Positions 1-6,767 of a DNA stretch of 9,864 nucleotides are shown in pieces; position 1 is the first letter of the stretch, and every line of letters begins with the position of its first letter. Source of the stretch: Palsa-1400 sp036008545 (GTDB taxonomy: Bacteria; Verrucomicrobiota; Verrucomicrobiia; Limisphaerales; Palsa-1400); NCBI GenBank assembly GCA_036008545.1, contig DASYNM010000580.1, positions 1 through 9,864 on the forward strand, in the 5' to 3' direction. Below the pieces are notes generated by a model. It was not told the DNA's origin and made no database searches. It saw nothing but the letters and a program-made list of their open reading frames with translations. The position numbers and the translations under genes are program-made.

Positions 1-1
1 T

Positions 2-577
2 GCCTTTCGCTCCAAGGCCTTCCACGACGTTTGCTGGCATAACCTGAAGGACGCGGGTTTCCCGGATCGGATCCTCTGGCATCGCGCGGTGGCGGCCAAG
101 TATCCGTATTACGATATTAGCCGCGTGGGCATTTATGGAACCTCCGCGGGTGGCCAAAACGCGGGCGGAGCAGTTTTATTTCATCCTGACTTTTACAAAG
201 CGGCGGTGGCCAATAGCGGCTGCCACGATAACCGGTTGGATAAGGCTTCGTGGAACGAGCAATGGATGGGCTACCCGGTCGGGCCGCAATATTCCGAATC
301 CTCAAACATCGACAATGCGTGGCGCTTAAAGGGAAAGCTCTTCCTGATCGTCGGAGAGATGGACAGCAACGTCCCGCCGGAATCGACCATGCGTTTCGCT
401 GATGCGTTGATTCGTGCCCGCAAGGATTTCGACCTGCTGGTGGTTCCCGGCGCGGACCACGGCATCCGTGGACCGGCCTATGCCTACGCTGAACGGCGCA
501 CTCGGGATTTCTTCGTTCACAGCTTGCTCGATAAAGAGCCGCCGGATCACAATGCCGCGGACAACGCTTCCAATTAG
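2..577 (+). CDS. S9-family serine peptidase (prolyl oligopeptidase/DPP-IV type), C-terminal catalytic part, 5' truncated by window edge
   Basis: The frame is open from the window edge, and its first visible residues (AFRSKAFHDVCWHN) read straight into the catalytic domain, so the real start lies upstream; the in-frame GTG at 89 is internal. About 191 residues are visible. The nucleophile elbow is GTSAGG, with Ser at visible residue 48 (bases 143-145). The Asp lies in GEMDSNVPP (residue 121, bases 362-364) and the His in GADHG (residue 153, bases 458-460). Asp and His are 32 residues apart, the same as in DPP-IV (Asp708/His740), and Ser-Asp is 73 (78 in DPP-IV). The family cleaves peptides, often after proline, with a beta-propeller before this alpha/beta-hydrolase domain; any propeller would be outside the window. 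The elbow is GTSAGG rather than the GWSYGG of DPP-IV. The propeller-side specificity and the export signal cannot be seen. The stop codon overlaps that of the convergent lipoprotein gene. Confidence 0.88.
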   Translation, partial: AFRSKAFHDVCWHNLKDAGFPDRILWHRAVAAKYPYYDISRVGIYGTSAGGQNAGGAVLFHPDFYKAAVANSGCHDNRLDKASWNEQWMGYPVGPQYSESSNIDNAWRLKGKLFLIVGEMDSNVPPESTMRFADALIRARKDFDLLVVPGADHGIRGPAYAYAERRTRDFFVHSLLDKEPPDHNAADNASN

Positions 578-2271
578 CGTGCAGGGTGTTTGGTCGTGTG
601 CAGCACCATTTCCGTGCTAAGGACGAACGGGGCGTGGACGTCGTAACGCCAGTCCTCGTGACCGTTATAAGCCATCGTTTCTTCCACCAGCGCGCACAGA
701 TCGGAATCGTAGCCCCTTAATTGTTCGCGAGTGACAATCGCATGTGGTTGGTCGTTGGGCGGATCGCCGGCGCCGTCGGCGTCAAAGTAGGCCAAAACAC
801 CCTCCGCCCAATATTCAACACGATCATGGACGGCTGGCGTGCCTTTCCACATGCCTTTGGCCATGGCCTTGAGGTAGATTTCTTGCAGTCGATGATCGAA
901 CCGTTCGTCCATGCGCTTGACACGCATTTCATATTGCTGCACATCGCGGCCGCGATTGTCCCAATTAGTGTCCTCGGGGCGCGACGCGGTCACGCAATAA
1001 ACGGCCTTGGCAAGCTCGCGGATCACCATGCTCTTGCCTTGATACGGGTCATCTGCCGTGCCGAGGACATTTTGCTCCGGCACGACCAGCGCCTTGCTCG
1101 CGGCGGTGTAATCGTGCGCGCGAATCGTGTTGTCCCAATTGGTTTGATCGGGCGCCTTCTTGTAATCCGGCAAATCCGTGAGCGCCTCATCATTGCCAAG
1201 AACAACGAGTTTGACACCGTCGGCGATGAGTGCTTTCAAAATATCGTGACGGTAGGCGAACATTTTGCGAATGGTGTCGTTTGCTTTTAGCAGGGATTCG
1301 TCGCTCGCCTTGGCGGAACCGACGACGGTGAATTCCCGCGCCCAGGTGAACTTGGTGTAGTATGGATCGATGGCAAATTTCGCGGGCCGAGCGATGATGG
1401 ACGGCTGAAGTTGGTAGGGGACGTAGCGCCAGTCATTTTCCGGTGAGAAATTAAACGTAGTCTTGACCAACTCGTAGCCTTCCGGATCATACATTTTCAA
1501 TTGTTCGCGGCTGGCAATCGCCGCGTGATTCCAATTATTGATGCGCGAGCAATCAAAATAAGCCTGGCAAATTTCAGCCCAATACTCAGCGGGGTTTGAC
1601 CCGGCATAGGCATTCTTCCAGAGACCGTTGCCGACCGCGTCGCGATAAGTTTTCCGCAAGCGGCCGCGCCAACTGGGATCGATGGAGCCGATGGCCGAAT
1701 CGATGGTATGGCAGAATTCATGCACGCCGATGCTTTCGTCGTCATATCGATCAATGAGGAGGTTGAGCAGATTTTCTTCGCCGAAACTGGTGACGCGAAA
1801 TCCGCCGGTGCCACGGACGCGCTCGTTCATGTAAGCTGGATTCTCCGTGTTCCTATATTCCGGCATATCACAATAGAGTTGGTCCTTGCCGATGATGATC
1901 AGGCGCGTGCCATTGGTCGCCATCGTGTGCAGAATGTCCGGACGTCCCGCCAGCATGTGGCTGACAATGTAGTAGGTGCGCTCCAAGGCGGCGTCGGACA
2001 CCTCACCGGAGGCGGCAACCGACACTCCTTTTAAATCGAGATACTTCTTGTAGAACTGCTGGGCCACCGCGCGGTCGCGTTCATTGAAGCCTTGGAAAAA
2101 CGACGGGGGTGGGGGAATTACCGGCGGAGCCACGTCAGCCGCAACCGTGGCTGTGACCGCCTTGCGGGTCGCGCAACCGCACAATAACGCGGCGGTCGCC
2201 AAAACCATACCTGCCTTCTGCGTGGCTGTCATGTATTTCATTGTCCTGATATTTATTCGATTACACTTCAT
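574..2271 (-). CDS. Predicted lipoprotein with duplicated zinc-metallopeptidase-like domain (copy 1 HEFCH, copy 2 degenerate)
   Basis: The 565-residue product starts with a basic stretch, a hydrophobic segment (residues 21-30) and a lipobox-like LCGC with Cys33, followed by a Pro/Ala-rich linker (about 40-57), so it is probably lipid-anchored. Two homologous halves follow. Residues about 60-286 carry HEFCH (184-188) and NPAEYWAEICQAYFD (227-240), a gluzincin-like arrangement in which His184, His188 and a Glu of EYWAE could bind zinc. Residues about 306-546 repeat the same landmarks (DILKALIADGVKLVVLG, EYWAEGVLAYFD at 486-497, TREQL, EDWRY), but the HExxH position reads RELAK (418-422). I associate the HEFxH...NPxEYWAE pattern with secreted anthrax-lethal-factor-like metallopeptidases common in Verrucomicrobia and Planctomycetes, from memory and unverified. 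The first Met overlaps the upstream stop (ATGA), favouring coupled initiation. Met11 and Met14 are alternatives: Met14 has AGGA 11 nt upstream, and either gives a shorter signal peptide. Substrate unknown. Confidence 0.85.
   Translation of the reverse strand: MKCNRINIRTMKYMTATQKAGMVLATAALLCGCATRKAVTATVAADVAPPVIPPPPSFFQGFNERDRAVAQQFYKKYLDLKGVSVAASGEVSDAALERTYYIVSHMLAGRPDILHTMATNGTRLIIIGKDQLYCDMPEYRNTENPAYMNERVRGTGGFRVTSFGEENLLNLLIDRYDDESIGVHEFCHTIDSAIGSIDPSWRGRLRKTYRDAVGNGLWKNAYAGSNPAEYWAEICQAYFDCSRINNWNHAAIASREQLKMYDPEGYELVKTTFNFSPENDWRYVPYQLQPSIIARPAKFAIDPYYTKFTWAREFTVVGSAKASDESLLKANDTIRKMFAYRHDILKALIADGVKLVVLGNDEALTDLPDYKKAPDQTNWDNTIRAHDYTAASKALVVPEQNVLGTADDPYQGKSMVIRELAKAVYCVTASRPEDTNWDNRGRDVQQYEMRVKRMDERFDHRLQEIYLKAMAKGMWKGTPAVHDRVEYWAEGVLAYFDADGAGDPPNDQPHAIVTREQLRGYDSDLCALVEETMAYNGHEDWRYDVHAPFVLSTEMVLHTTKHPAR
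634..1356 (-). repeat. Metallopeptidase-like domain copy 2 (HExxH lost, RELAK) inside the lipoprotein gene
   Basis: This stretch encodes residues about 306-546 of the lipoprotein. Matching landmarks are RHDILKALIADGVKLVVLG, DLPDYK, EQNVLG, IRELAKA (core RELAK at bases 1006-1020), GMWKGTPA, EYWAEGVLAYFD, TREQLRGYDSD and HEDWRY. Both metal-binding histidines are replaced (Arg and Lys), so this copy is probably non-catalytic. The EYWAE motif is kept. The gap from RELAK to EYWAE is longer than in copy 1 (68 against 45 residues) because of an inserted charged segment around residues 430-460. Confidence 0.78.
1414..2094 (-). repeat. Metallopeptidase-like domain copy 1 (intact HExxH) inside the lipoprotein gene
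   Basis: This stretch encodes residues about 60-286 of the lipoprotein. Landmarks in order are RPDILHTMATNGTRLIIIG, DMPEYR, EENLL, HEFCH (bases 1708-1722), GLWKNAYAG, EYWAEICQAYFD, SREQLKMYDPE and ENDWRY. The same order recurs in the second half, so this is one arm of an internal duplication seen at protein level. Boundaries are approximate. Confidence 0.8.
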
Positions 2272-5200
2272 TCGGAAATGACAAATGTCTGAGGCGGGGA
2301 GCCGCCAGGCATGGAAAGAGTGATCGTGGTCTGTCGTTCCGCAGTGAGATTGATGGGACTCCCGCCGTTTATGGTGTAAGTGCCGCTGATCGACGGCGTG
2401 AAGAAGAGCGTTGCTGAGTGAGCGGCTGGATTATCGCTTTCGATTTGAAAAGTGATCTGCGAGAGATCGCTTTGCAGCACGAGGGGTTCATTTTCGGCAA
2501 AACGGTCGTTTTGCAGTTCAAGGTGCATCACGCCATTGGTGAGCAACGCATGGAAGCGGCGGCGAATGCCATCCAGCGGCACGATCTGCATGGTGCTGGC
2601 GTTGGTCTGCAGCGTGCCGCCGAAGCAGAACCGACCGAAAATTGGATCGTCCGCCAAGATCGTCGCCGCGGAACGCACCGCGCCGCAGAAACCGAGATTT
2701 TGTTCGGAAGAATAATACCAGGGACCGCGATGGGTGGGCTGGCCCAGCCAGGTGTCAAAATAAGCTTGGGGTTCGTAACCCCCGCCGCAGGCGCCGTCGT
2801 TGTTGGTGCCGTGATACCAGAATCCGTAATCGGAGGCGGCTGTGCCGGTGTTCATAATACCCCAGCCAGCCAGGAAGGAGCCGTAACCAAGACGGAGATA
2901 GTCAGGAAAATTCGTGGCGTAGTTCAGGGCGTAATCGAGCAAACCCCACCCGCCCATTTGCGTCATGTAGGAGAGGCAATAATTGTCACTGCCGCCGGAG
3001 CGAAAGTCGCTGCCGTAATGATAGTACGGGGTCTCAAGGAAGCCGCGGTCAAACATATTCGCGGTCACCTCCGTGTACATGAAATCCTTCGCCTCTTGGA
3101 GAAAAAGAGACGGATCGGCCGAGCCCATGGCCGTGTCCGAACCGGCATGCGTGACGGCGTAGCTGGCGAAGGCCTCCGTGGCTTCGAAGCCGGTGGAGTC
3201 AAAGCCGTATTCGGAACCGAACAAATTCGGATTGCCGGTGGCGTAGAAGGCAACCTTCGATTCCCAGTAGGGGCGTAGTTGCGCCGCCTGATTGGTCATG
3301 CCTTCAGCTTGCAAGGCGTCCAACAAGTCGGGAAACACCACCTCGCTCATCAGGCCCGGAGTCGAAGGCCCTGCGCCAGCCACGGTATAGAGGGCCATGG
3401 CGGTGCCCCAGGCAGCCTCCAGATAATTCGTGGCCGCCCAGGCGGTGGCGATCTGGGGATTGTACTTGGCCACCCGATACATGCTCAACCACATGTCAAC
3501 TATATGTGGATAATCGTATGTCCGCCCAAGACTCAGGGTGTCCGACGCGCGCAGTTCATACCAATTATCAATTCCATAGACTCCATAGGAGTAAGTTTCG
3601 TTCGTCTTCCGCTGCAAGCCGCCCGTGGCCCCGGGCGGCCAGACGAAATTGGTGATGTAAAGGTCCAGCGCCGAGACTTCGCTTTGCACAGGGTAAACCG
3701 ACTCCTTCTCCCCCATATAAGCGGGCCGCGATTCTCCGGCATCGTCGCTCGCGACTTCGTAAATCACGAAGCCCGAGATTGTGTCATAGTTATTCGGGCT
3801 GTTCCGCGCTTGATCATTCTCGTTCCAGTCGGCGAAAAGTCCATCGAACCAATTGGTGATGCCTTCCCATTGCTGGTGGCTGACCAGGAAGGCAGCCCGC
3901 TTTTTGAACAGCGTCTCAATGGGTTCGGTAACGCAGAATTCCAGGTACATGACCTGGTTGGCGCCATAATGAATCGTCAACATGTTCTCGCCCAATTGGG
4001 AAAATTGGACGCTGTATAATTGATAGGGGCCGCTGGTGCCGATTGCCTGGAGCTGCGTCGCGTCGGGAAACTCCGCCGTGATGGAATCGATTTGTTGGGT
4101 CGTATCGAGCGCGATCTCCGCAAAAAGATTGGTCGGCAGCGTCATGCCCGGAACAACATGCACGTCCACTTTCCCTTCATTCACCAGCGCCTGGCGCACG
4201 CCGTCGTAATCGTTGACCCATTGGAATTTGAGCGAGTAATTGGTGGAAGCGCCGGGCGCCAGCGTCAGCCTCGTGTTGGGCAGCCGCCAGCGAGCGTTGC
4301 TGTTGGTGACCGTGGGATACTGCGCTTCGGCCAGTGGCCCGGACACCGCGGAATGAATATAAGCCTCATAGACGCCGCCGCTGGCCAGCGTGTCAAAATA
4401 TTCAAAGCCGGTGTTGCTGTCCGGCGTCATCAGGAGATAAGGCCCGACGCTGTTGTTGCGCATCCAAAAAATGAAGGAGCCGGAACCGGAGATGACGCTG
4501 TGTTTGAACACACTGCTGGTGTATTGCGGCGTTGCCGTGTTCATCGGAAACTGCACCGCGATGTCCCCGACGATGAGCGGGCTGGTGCCAAGATTGGTAA
4601 AGCCGAGCGTCCACGTGAAATAAGACTGCTGCATGGCGAAATCCGATTCCATCACCAGCGGCCCGCTCAAGCCAGTTGTCATTTGATATCTAGCCCTTTG
4701 AATCGTTCCATCCGGGCTGGTGGAATAAGAAGCCGTGGCGCCACTCAACGGGGAAGTCGTAGCCGTTGCCCAACTGGTGCCATTGACTCCATAATTAATG
4801 GTCACCGCTCCGAGCGAACCCGAAAGGTATTGCGTATTCGTCACATCGTCATTCCGCACCAGACTCGTGATGACGCCGTCAGCGGATTGCACGCCAAATT
4901 CCGGGTCCATTTGCAGCAGGCGATAATACCGCTGATTCGCTCCAAACCCGCCTTGATGCACCAGCGTCATCAGCAGATTGGTGGCAATGGTGGGAACCGA
5001 GCCAATATTCTGCCAGTTCGCCGGACTAAGAGAGTCGGAGTACTGCAGCCAATACCACTCGCCGGGATTGGTCGTGAAGTTGACATAGACATCCGCATTG
5101 CTAAGCACGATTGCGCCGAAAACCTGCCGAATTGGAATGGTCAGCGCGGCCGTGGCCGGTGTGTGACTATAGCTGGTGTTAGTCCCCGAACCTGCGTAAG

Positions 5201-6293
5201 AAAACACACCCGCGTAATAAGTCATTCCTGGCGTCACGTTGCTCACGGTGATGCTGCTGTTCGTCCCTGCGTACACTATAAAGTAAGTTGCCCCCGGCAG
5301 CGCGCTCCCCGATCCGTACTCCGCGTTGCCCGTGTAAGTGAAACCATTGGCCGGCATCTCTTTCACCAGATTCGTGCTGGTCCACATCGCCACCACGCTA
5401 CCGGCGCTTCCCGAGCCCGGTGTCCAGGATAACGAAATGGTTTCATCGGTATTGGTGGCCATGGCCAGATTCGACGCGGGTGAAGGCGCGGCCGCGAAAG
5501 TCGCATTCGACTCCGTCAAGCTGAAATTGCTGAATGAGACGCCCAACAGCCCGTTGAAGGTGGCGTGAATGATGCCAACTTGGAGCGGCAATCCCGCAAA
5601 GTCCGTCCGCGTCAAAGTCGTTCCGCTCACGGGCGCCGGGAACGTCATCAAGGTCCAGGGAGACGTGGCATTGGTGCGCTGGTAGAAATTGAAGTTGGTG
5701 CCATGGACACGATCCATGCGCAGCCAGTAAGCGCTGTTGGGATAATCGCCCGGATTGATTTGATCGACCCCGCCGTCAACCTCATTGCGCAGATAATTGG
5801 CAAAATTGTATTCGTCAAAGCGCGTCCACGAAACGAAGTTTTCCGATCCAGTATAGGCATTTCCGTTGGGCTCAAACGCCCGCGCCTGCAAACCGACCGT
5901 ATTATAAGCGCCGTTGTTGAACGGCGTGTTGATCTCCACCACCGCGGAAAAATCACCTGGAACGACCTGGAAAAGAAAAAAACCGTCGTCGCCCGTTCCC
6001 TCCCATTCCGTGCCCGTTGTCTGGACTGTCAACGCGCCGTGGGTCGTAATGTTGGCATCGCATTGCAGCGTCGAGGCCTCTCCGCCCGCGGTATTGTCGA
6101 ACTCGCCGCTGCCGAAATAAACCCCGTCCCAAACGGTGCCTTTGATGCCGTTGGTAAGATAGTTGACCGAAGTCGAAAAGTCATCCGTGACCGTGACTTG
6201 GGCTTGCGAGCTTTGGAAAGCCAAAACCAGCCCGAACGTAGTCCCACGCAACAATTGAATTATTTTCATGGCCAAGCTTCGGCAACAGACCAT
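2268..6293 (-). CDS. Large secreted multidomain protein: ConA-like + FN3-like + YYRL module + glycosidase-like (DUF5695-like) C-terminal half
   Basis: The 1341-residue product has an N-terminal signal peptide (basic residues, hydrophobic 17-27, likely cleavage after SSQA near residue 31). Residues about 35-262 look like a concanavalin/LamG-type beta-sandwich (DDFS, WDGVYFGSG, FSNFSL). Residues about 268-388 resemble FN3 (ISLSWTPG, TYYAGVFSY). Residues 389-462 form a beta module ending RYYRLLQ. The last ~875 residues resemble a DUF5695-type protein: a beta-sandwich (467-790, 'ADGVITSLVRNDD', 'LGAVTINYG'), an aromatic-rich helical part (about 790-1220) suggesting an alpha/alpha toroid, and a C-terminal beta domain. 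Six-hairpin folds of this kind usually act on glycosidic bonds, but no reaction or substrate can be assigned; acidic residues around 1027-1040 (GSEYGFDSTGFEATE) are candidates only. The first ATG is chosen because AGAAGGTG lies 7 nt upstream; Met9 is the alternative. The stop overlaps the start of the lipoprotein gene as ATGA, implying one transcript. Confidence 0.87.
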   Translation of the reverse strand: MVCCRSLAMKIIQLLRGTTFGLVLAFQSSQAQVTVTDDFSTSVNYLTNGIKGTVWDGVYFGSGEFDNTAGGEASTLQCDANITTHGALTVQTTGTEWEGTGDDGFFLFQVVPGDFSAVVEINTPFNNGAYNTVGLQARAFEPNGNAYTGSENFVSWTRFDEYNFANYLRNEVDGGVDQINPGDYPNSAYWLRMDRVHGTNFNFYQRTNATSPWTLMTFPAPVSGTTLTRTDFAGLPLQVGIIHATFNGLLGVSFSNFSLTESNATFAAAPSPASNLAMATNTDETISLSWTPGSGSAGSVVAMWTSTNLVKEMPANGFTYTGNAEYGSGSALPGATYFIVYAGTNSSITVSNVTPGMTYYAGVFSYAGSGTNTSYSHTPATAALTIPIRQVFGAIVLSNADVYVNFTTNPGEWYWLQYSDSLSPANWQNIGSVPTIATNLLMTLVHQGGFGANQRYYRLLQMDPEFGVQSADGVITSLVRNDDVTNTQYLSGSLGAVTINYGVNGTSWATATTSPLSGATASYSTSPDGTIQRARYQMTTGLSGPLVMESDFAMQQSYFTWTLGFTNLGTSPLIVGDIAVQFPMNTATPQYTSSVFKHSVISGSGSFIFWMRNNSVGPYLLMTPDSNTGFEYFDTLASGGVYEAYIHSAVSGPLAEAQYPTVTNSNARWRLPNTRLTLAPGASTNYSLKFQWVNDYDGVRQALVNEGKVDVHVVPGMTLPTNLFAEIALDTTQQIDSITAEFPDATQLQAIGTSGPYQLYSVQFSQLGENMLTIHYGANQVMYLEFCVTEPIETLFKKRAAFLVSHQQWEGITNWFDGLFADWNENDQARNSPNNYDTISGFVIYEVASDDAGESRPAYMGEKESVYPVQSEVSALDLYITNFVWPPGATGGLQRKTNETYSYGVYGIDNWYELRASDTLSLGRTYDYPHIVDMWLSMYRVAKYNPQIATAWAATNYLEAAWGTAMALYTVAGAGPSTPGLMSEVVFPDLLDALQAEGMTNQAAQLRPYWESKVAFYATGNPNLFGSEYGFDSTGFEATEAFASYAVTHAGSDTAMGSADPSLFLQEAKDFMYTEVTANMFDRGFLETPYYHYGSDFRSGGSDNYCLSYMTQMGGWGLLDYALNYATNFPDYLRLGYGSFLAGWGIMNTGTAASDYGFWYHGTNNDGACGGGYEPQAYFDTWLGQPTHRGPWYYSSEQNLGFCGAVRSAATILADDPIFGRFCFGGTLQTNASTMQIVPLDGIRRRFHALLTNGVMHLELQNDRFAENEPLVLQSDLSQITFQIESDNPAAHSATLFFTPSISGTYTINGGSPINLTAERQTTITLSMPGGSPPQTFVISE

Positions 6294-6300
6294 CAGATCG

Positions 6301-6307
6301 CACCTTC
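6301..6307 (-). promoter_or_regulatory. Ribosome binding site of the 1341-residue secreted protein
   Basis: On the minus strand the sequence reads GAAGGTG, followed by seven bases (CGATCTG) and the ATG at 6293. This Shine-Dalgarno-like match favours the first ATG. The second in-frame ATG (6269) has no comparable purine-rich element at a suitable distance. Confidence 0.6.
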
Positions 6308-6336
6308 TTATGGGCTTAATTTTAAAATGACCGGCA

Positions 6337-6350
6337 AGCCTAGCTAGGCT
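6337..6350. promoter_or_regulatory. Perfect 14-bp palindrome AGCCTAGCTAGGCT, candidate operator
   Basis: The sequence is its own reverse complement over 14 bases and contains two abutting CTAG tetramers, a tetranucleotide that is scarce in many bacterial genomes. It lies 43 bp upstream of the start of the large secreted protein, beside an AT-rich stretch that could be the -10 region of that gene, so a dimeric repressor or activator could act here. A terminator role is unlikely: the nearest T run begins 11 bases after the palindrome. Binding of any regulator is inference. Confidence 0.4.
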
Positions 6351-6639
6351 CGGTCAGACACTTTTTTTGTGAAAAGCCGCCCAAAATCGACACAGCGCCG
6401 CTATGAAAACACGCTAAAACCTGTGCTAAATTGGCGCAAGGAGGATCAGGCTGAAACAACGGAACCAGACCATAAACCCTCGCATGTCTCGGGCACCCAT
6501 CGAAGCCAGCGATGTTGCGCCTCCCCAAATGATTGCGCCCACCAATGTCGGCGAGGAGAGCGTCACTGACGGCACGCATGGCGCGGTCCCAGCCACGATT
6601 TTGCCCGCATCATCATCCTTGCTTAAATTAGGACACTAC

Positions 6640-6681
6640 TTGACAGTGTCGCTGGCCTTTTTTGAAAATCAATGCTATCGT
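6640..6681 (+). promoter_or_regulatory. Candidate sigma70-type promoter of the PQQ-propeller gene
   Basis: A perfect TTGACA lies at 6640-6645. A GAAAAT 18 bases further on (6664-6669) matches four of six -10 positions. An alternative is the extended -10-like TGCTATCGT (6673-6681), which is too far from TTGACA to pair with it. Either gives a leader of roughly 80-95 bases before the start at 6768. The -35 box is clear; the -10 assignment is not. Confidence 0.33.
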
Positions 6682-6758
6682 TAATTACAGCGTTCAGCAT
6701 CGGCTGATGAAAGGATTGAGGTATATGTCGAGGATCGAAAGGAGCACCCGAGCACACC

Positions 6759-6762
6759 AGGA
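6759..6762 (+). promoter_or_regulatory. Ribosome binding site of the PQQ-propeller gene
   Basis: AGGA is followed by TAATT and the ATG at 6768, a spacing of five bases. A stronger AAAGGAG at 6738-6744 lies 23 bases upstream of the start, too far to serve it directly, and no start codon sits at a normal distance from it. Confidence 0.5.
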
Positions 6763-6767
6763 TAATT

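Larger units (their letters stand above)
6294..6767. other. Divergent intergenic region with no convincing gene
   Basis: This 474-bp gap separates two divergently transcribed genes, so promoters for both should lie here. From left to right it holds the RBS of the minus-strand gene (6301-6307), an AT-rich stretch (about 6315-6328) that could be its -10 region, a 14-bp palindrome (6337-6350), a run of seven T (6362-6368), a strong orphan Shine-Dalgarno-like AAGGAGG (6438-6444), a TTGACA box (6640-6645), a small potential hairpin (CAGC-ATCG-GCTG, near 6695-6706) and an AAAGGAG followed by AGGA before the plus-strand start. Short open frames occur in several phases, but none has convincing protein character. 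Confidence 0.6.

Noticed and set aside
721..1290. A 189-codon plus-strand open frame opposite the lipoprotein gene
   Set aside because: It lies antisense to the second peptidase-like domain, whose homology with the first domain proves the minus-strand reading.
4020..5432. A 470-codon plus-strand open frame opposite the large secreted protein
   Set aside because: It is fully antisense to a well-supported coding region with clear domains. The translation is rich in Arg, His and Gly with no recognisable motif, as expected from a GC-biased antisense frame. The same holds for 2418-3278, 3279-4019 and 5565-6347.
6337..6368. Palindrome followed by a T run as a rho-independent terminator
   Set aside because: The T run starts 11 bases after the palindrome instead of directly behind it, the palindrome would leave almost no loop, and no plus-strand gene ends here.
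6340..6579. A 79-codon minus-strand frame in the intergenic region, upstream of the large secreted protein
   Set aside because: It shows no recognisable motif, it ends inside the palindrome region, and it would occupy the promoter area. It was not accepted as a gene or a pseudogene.
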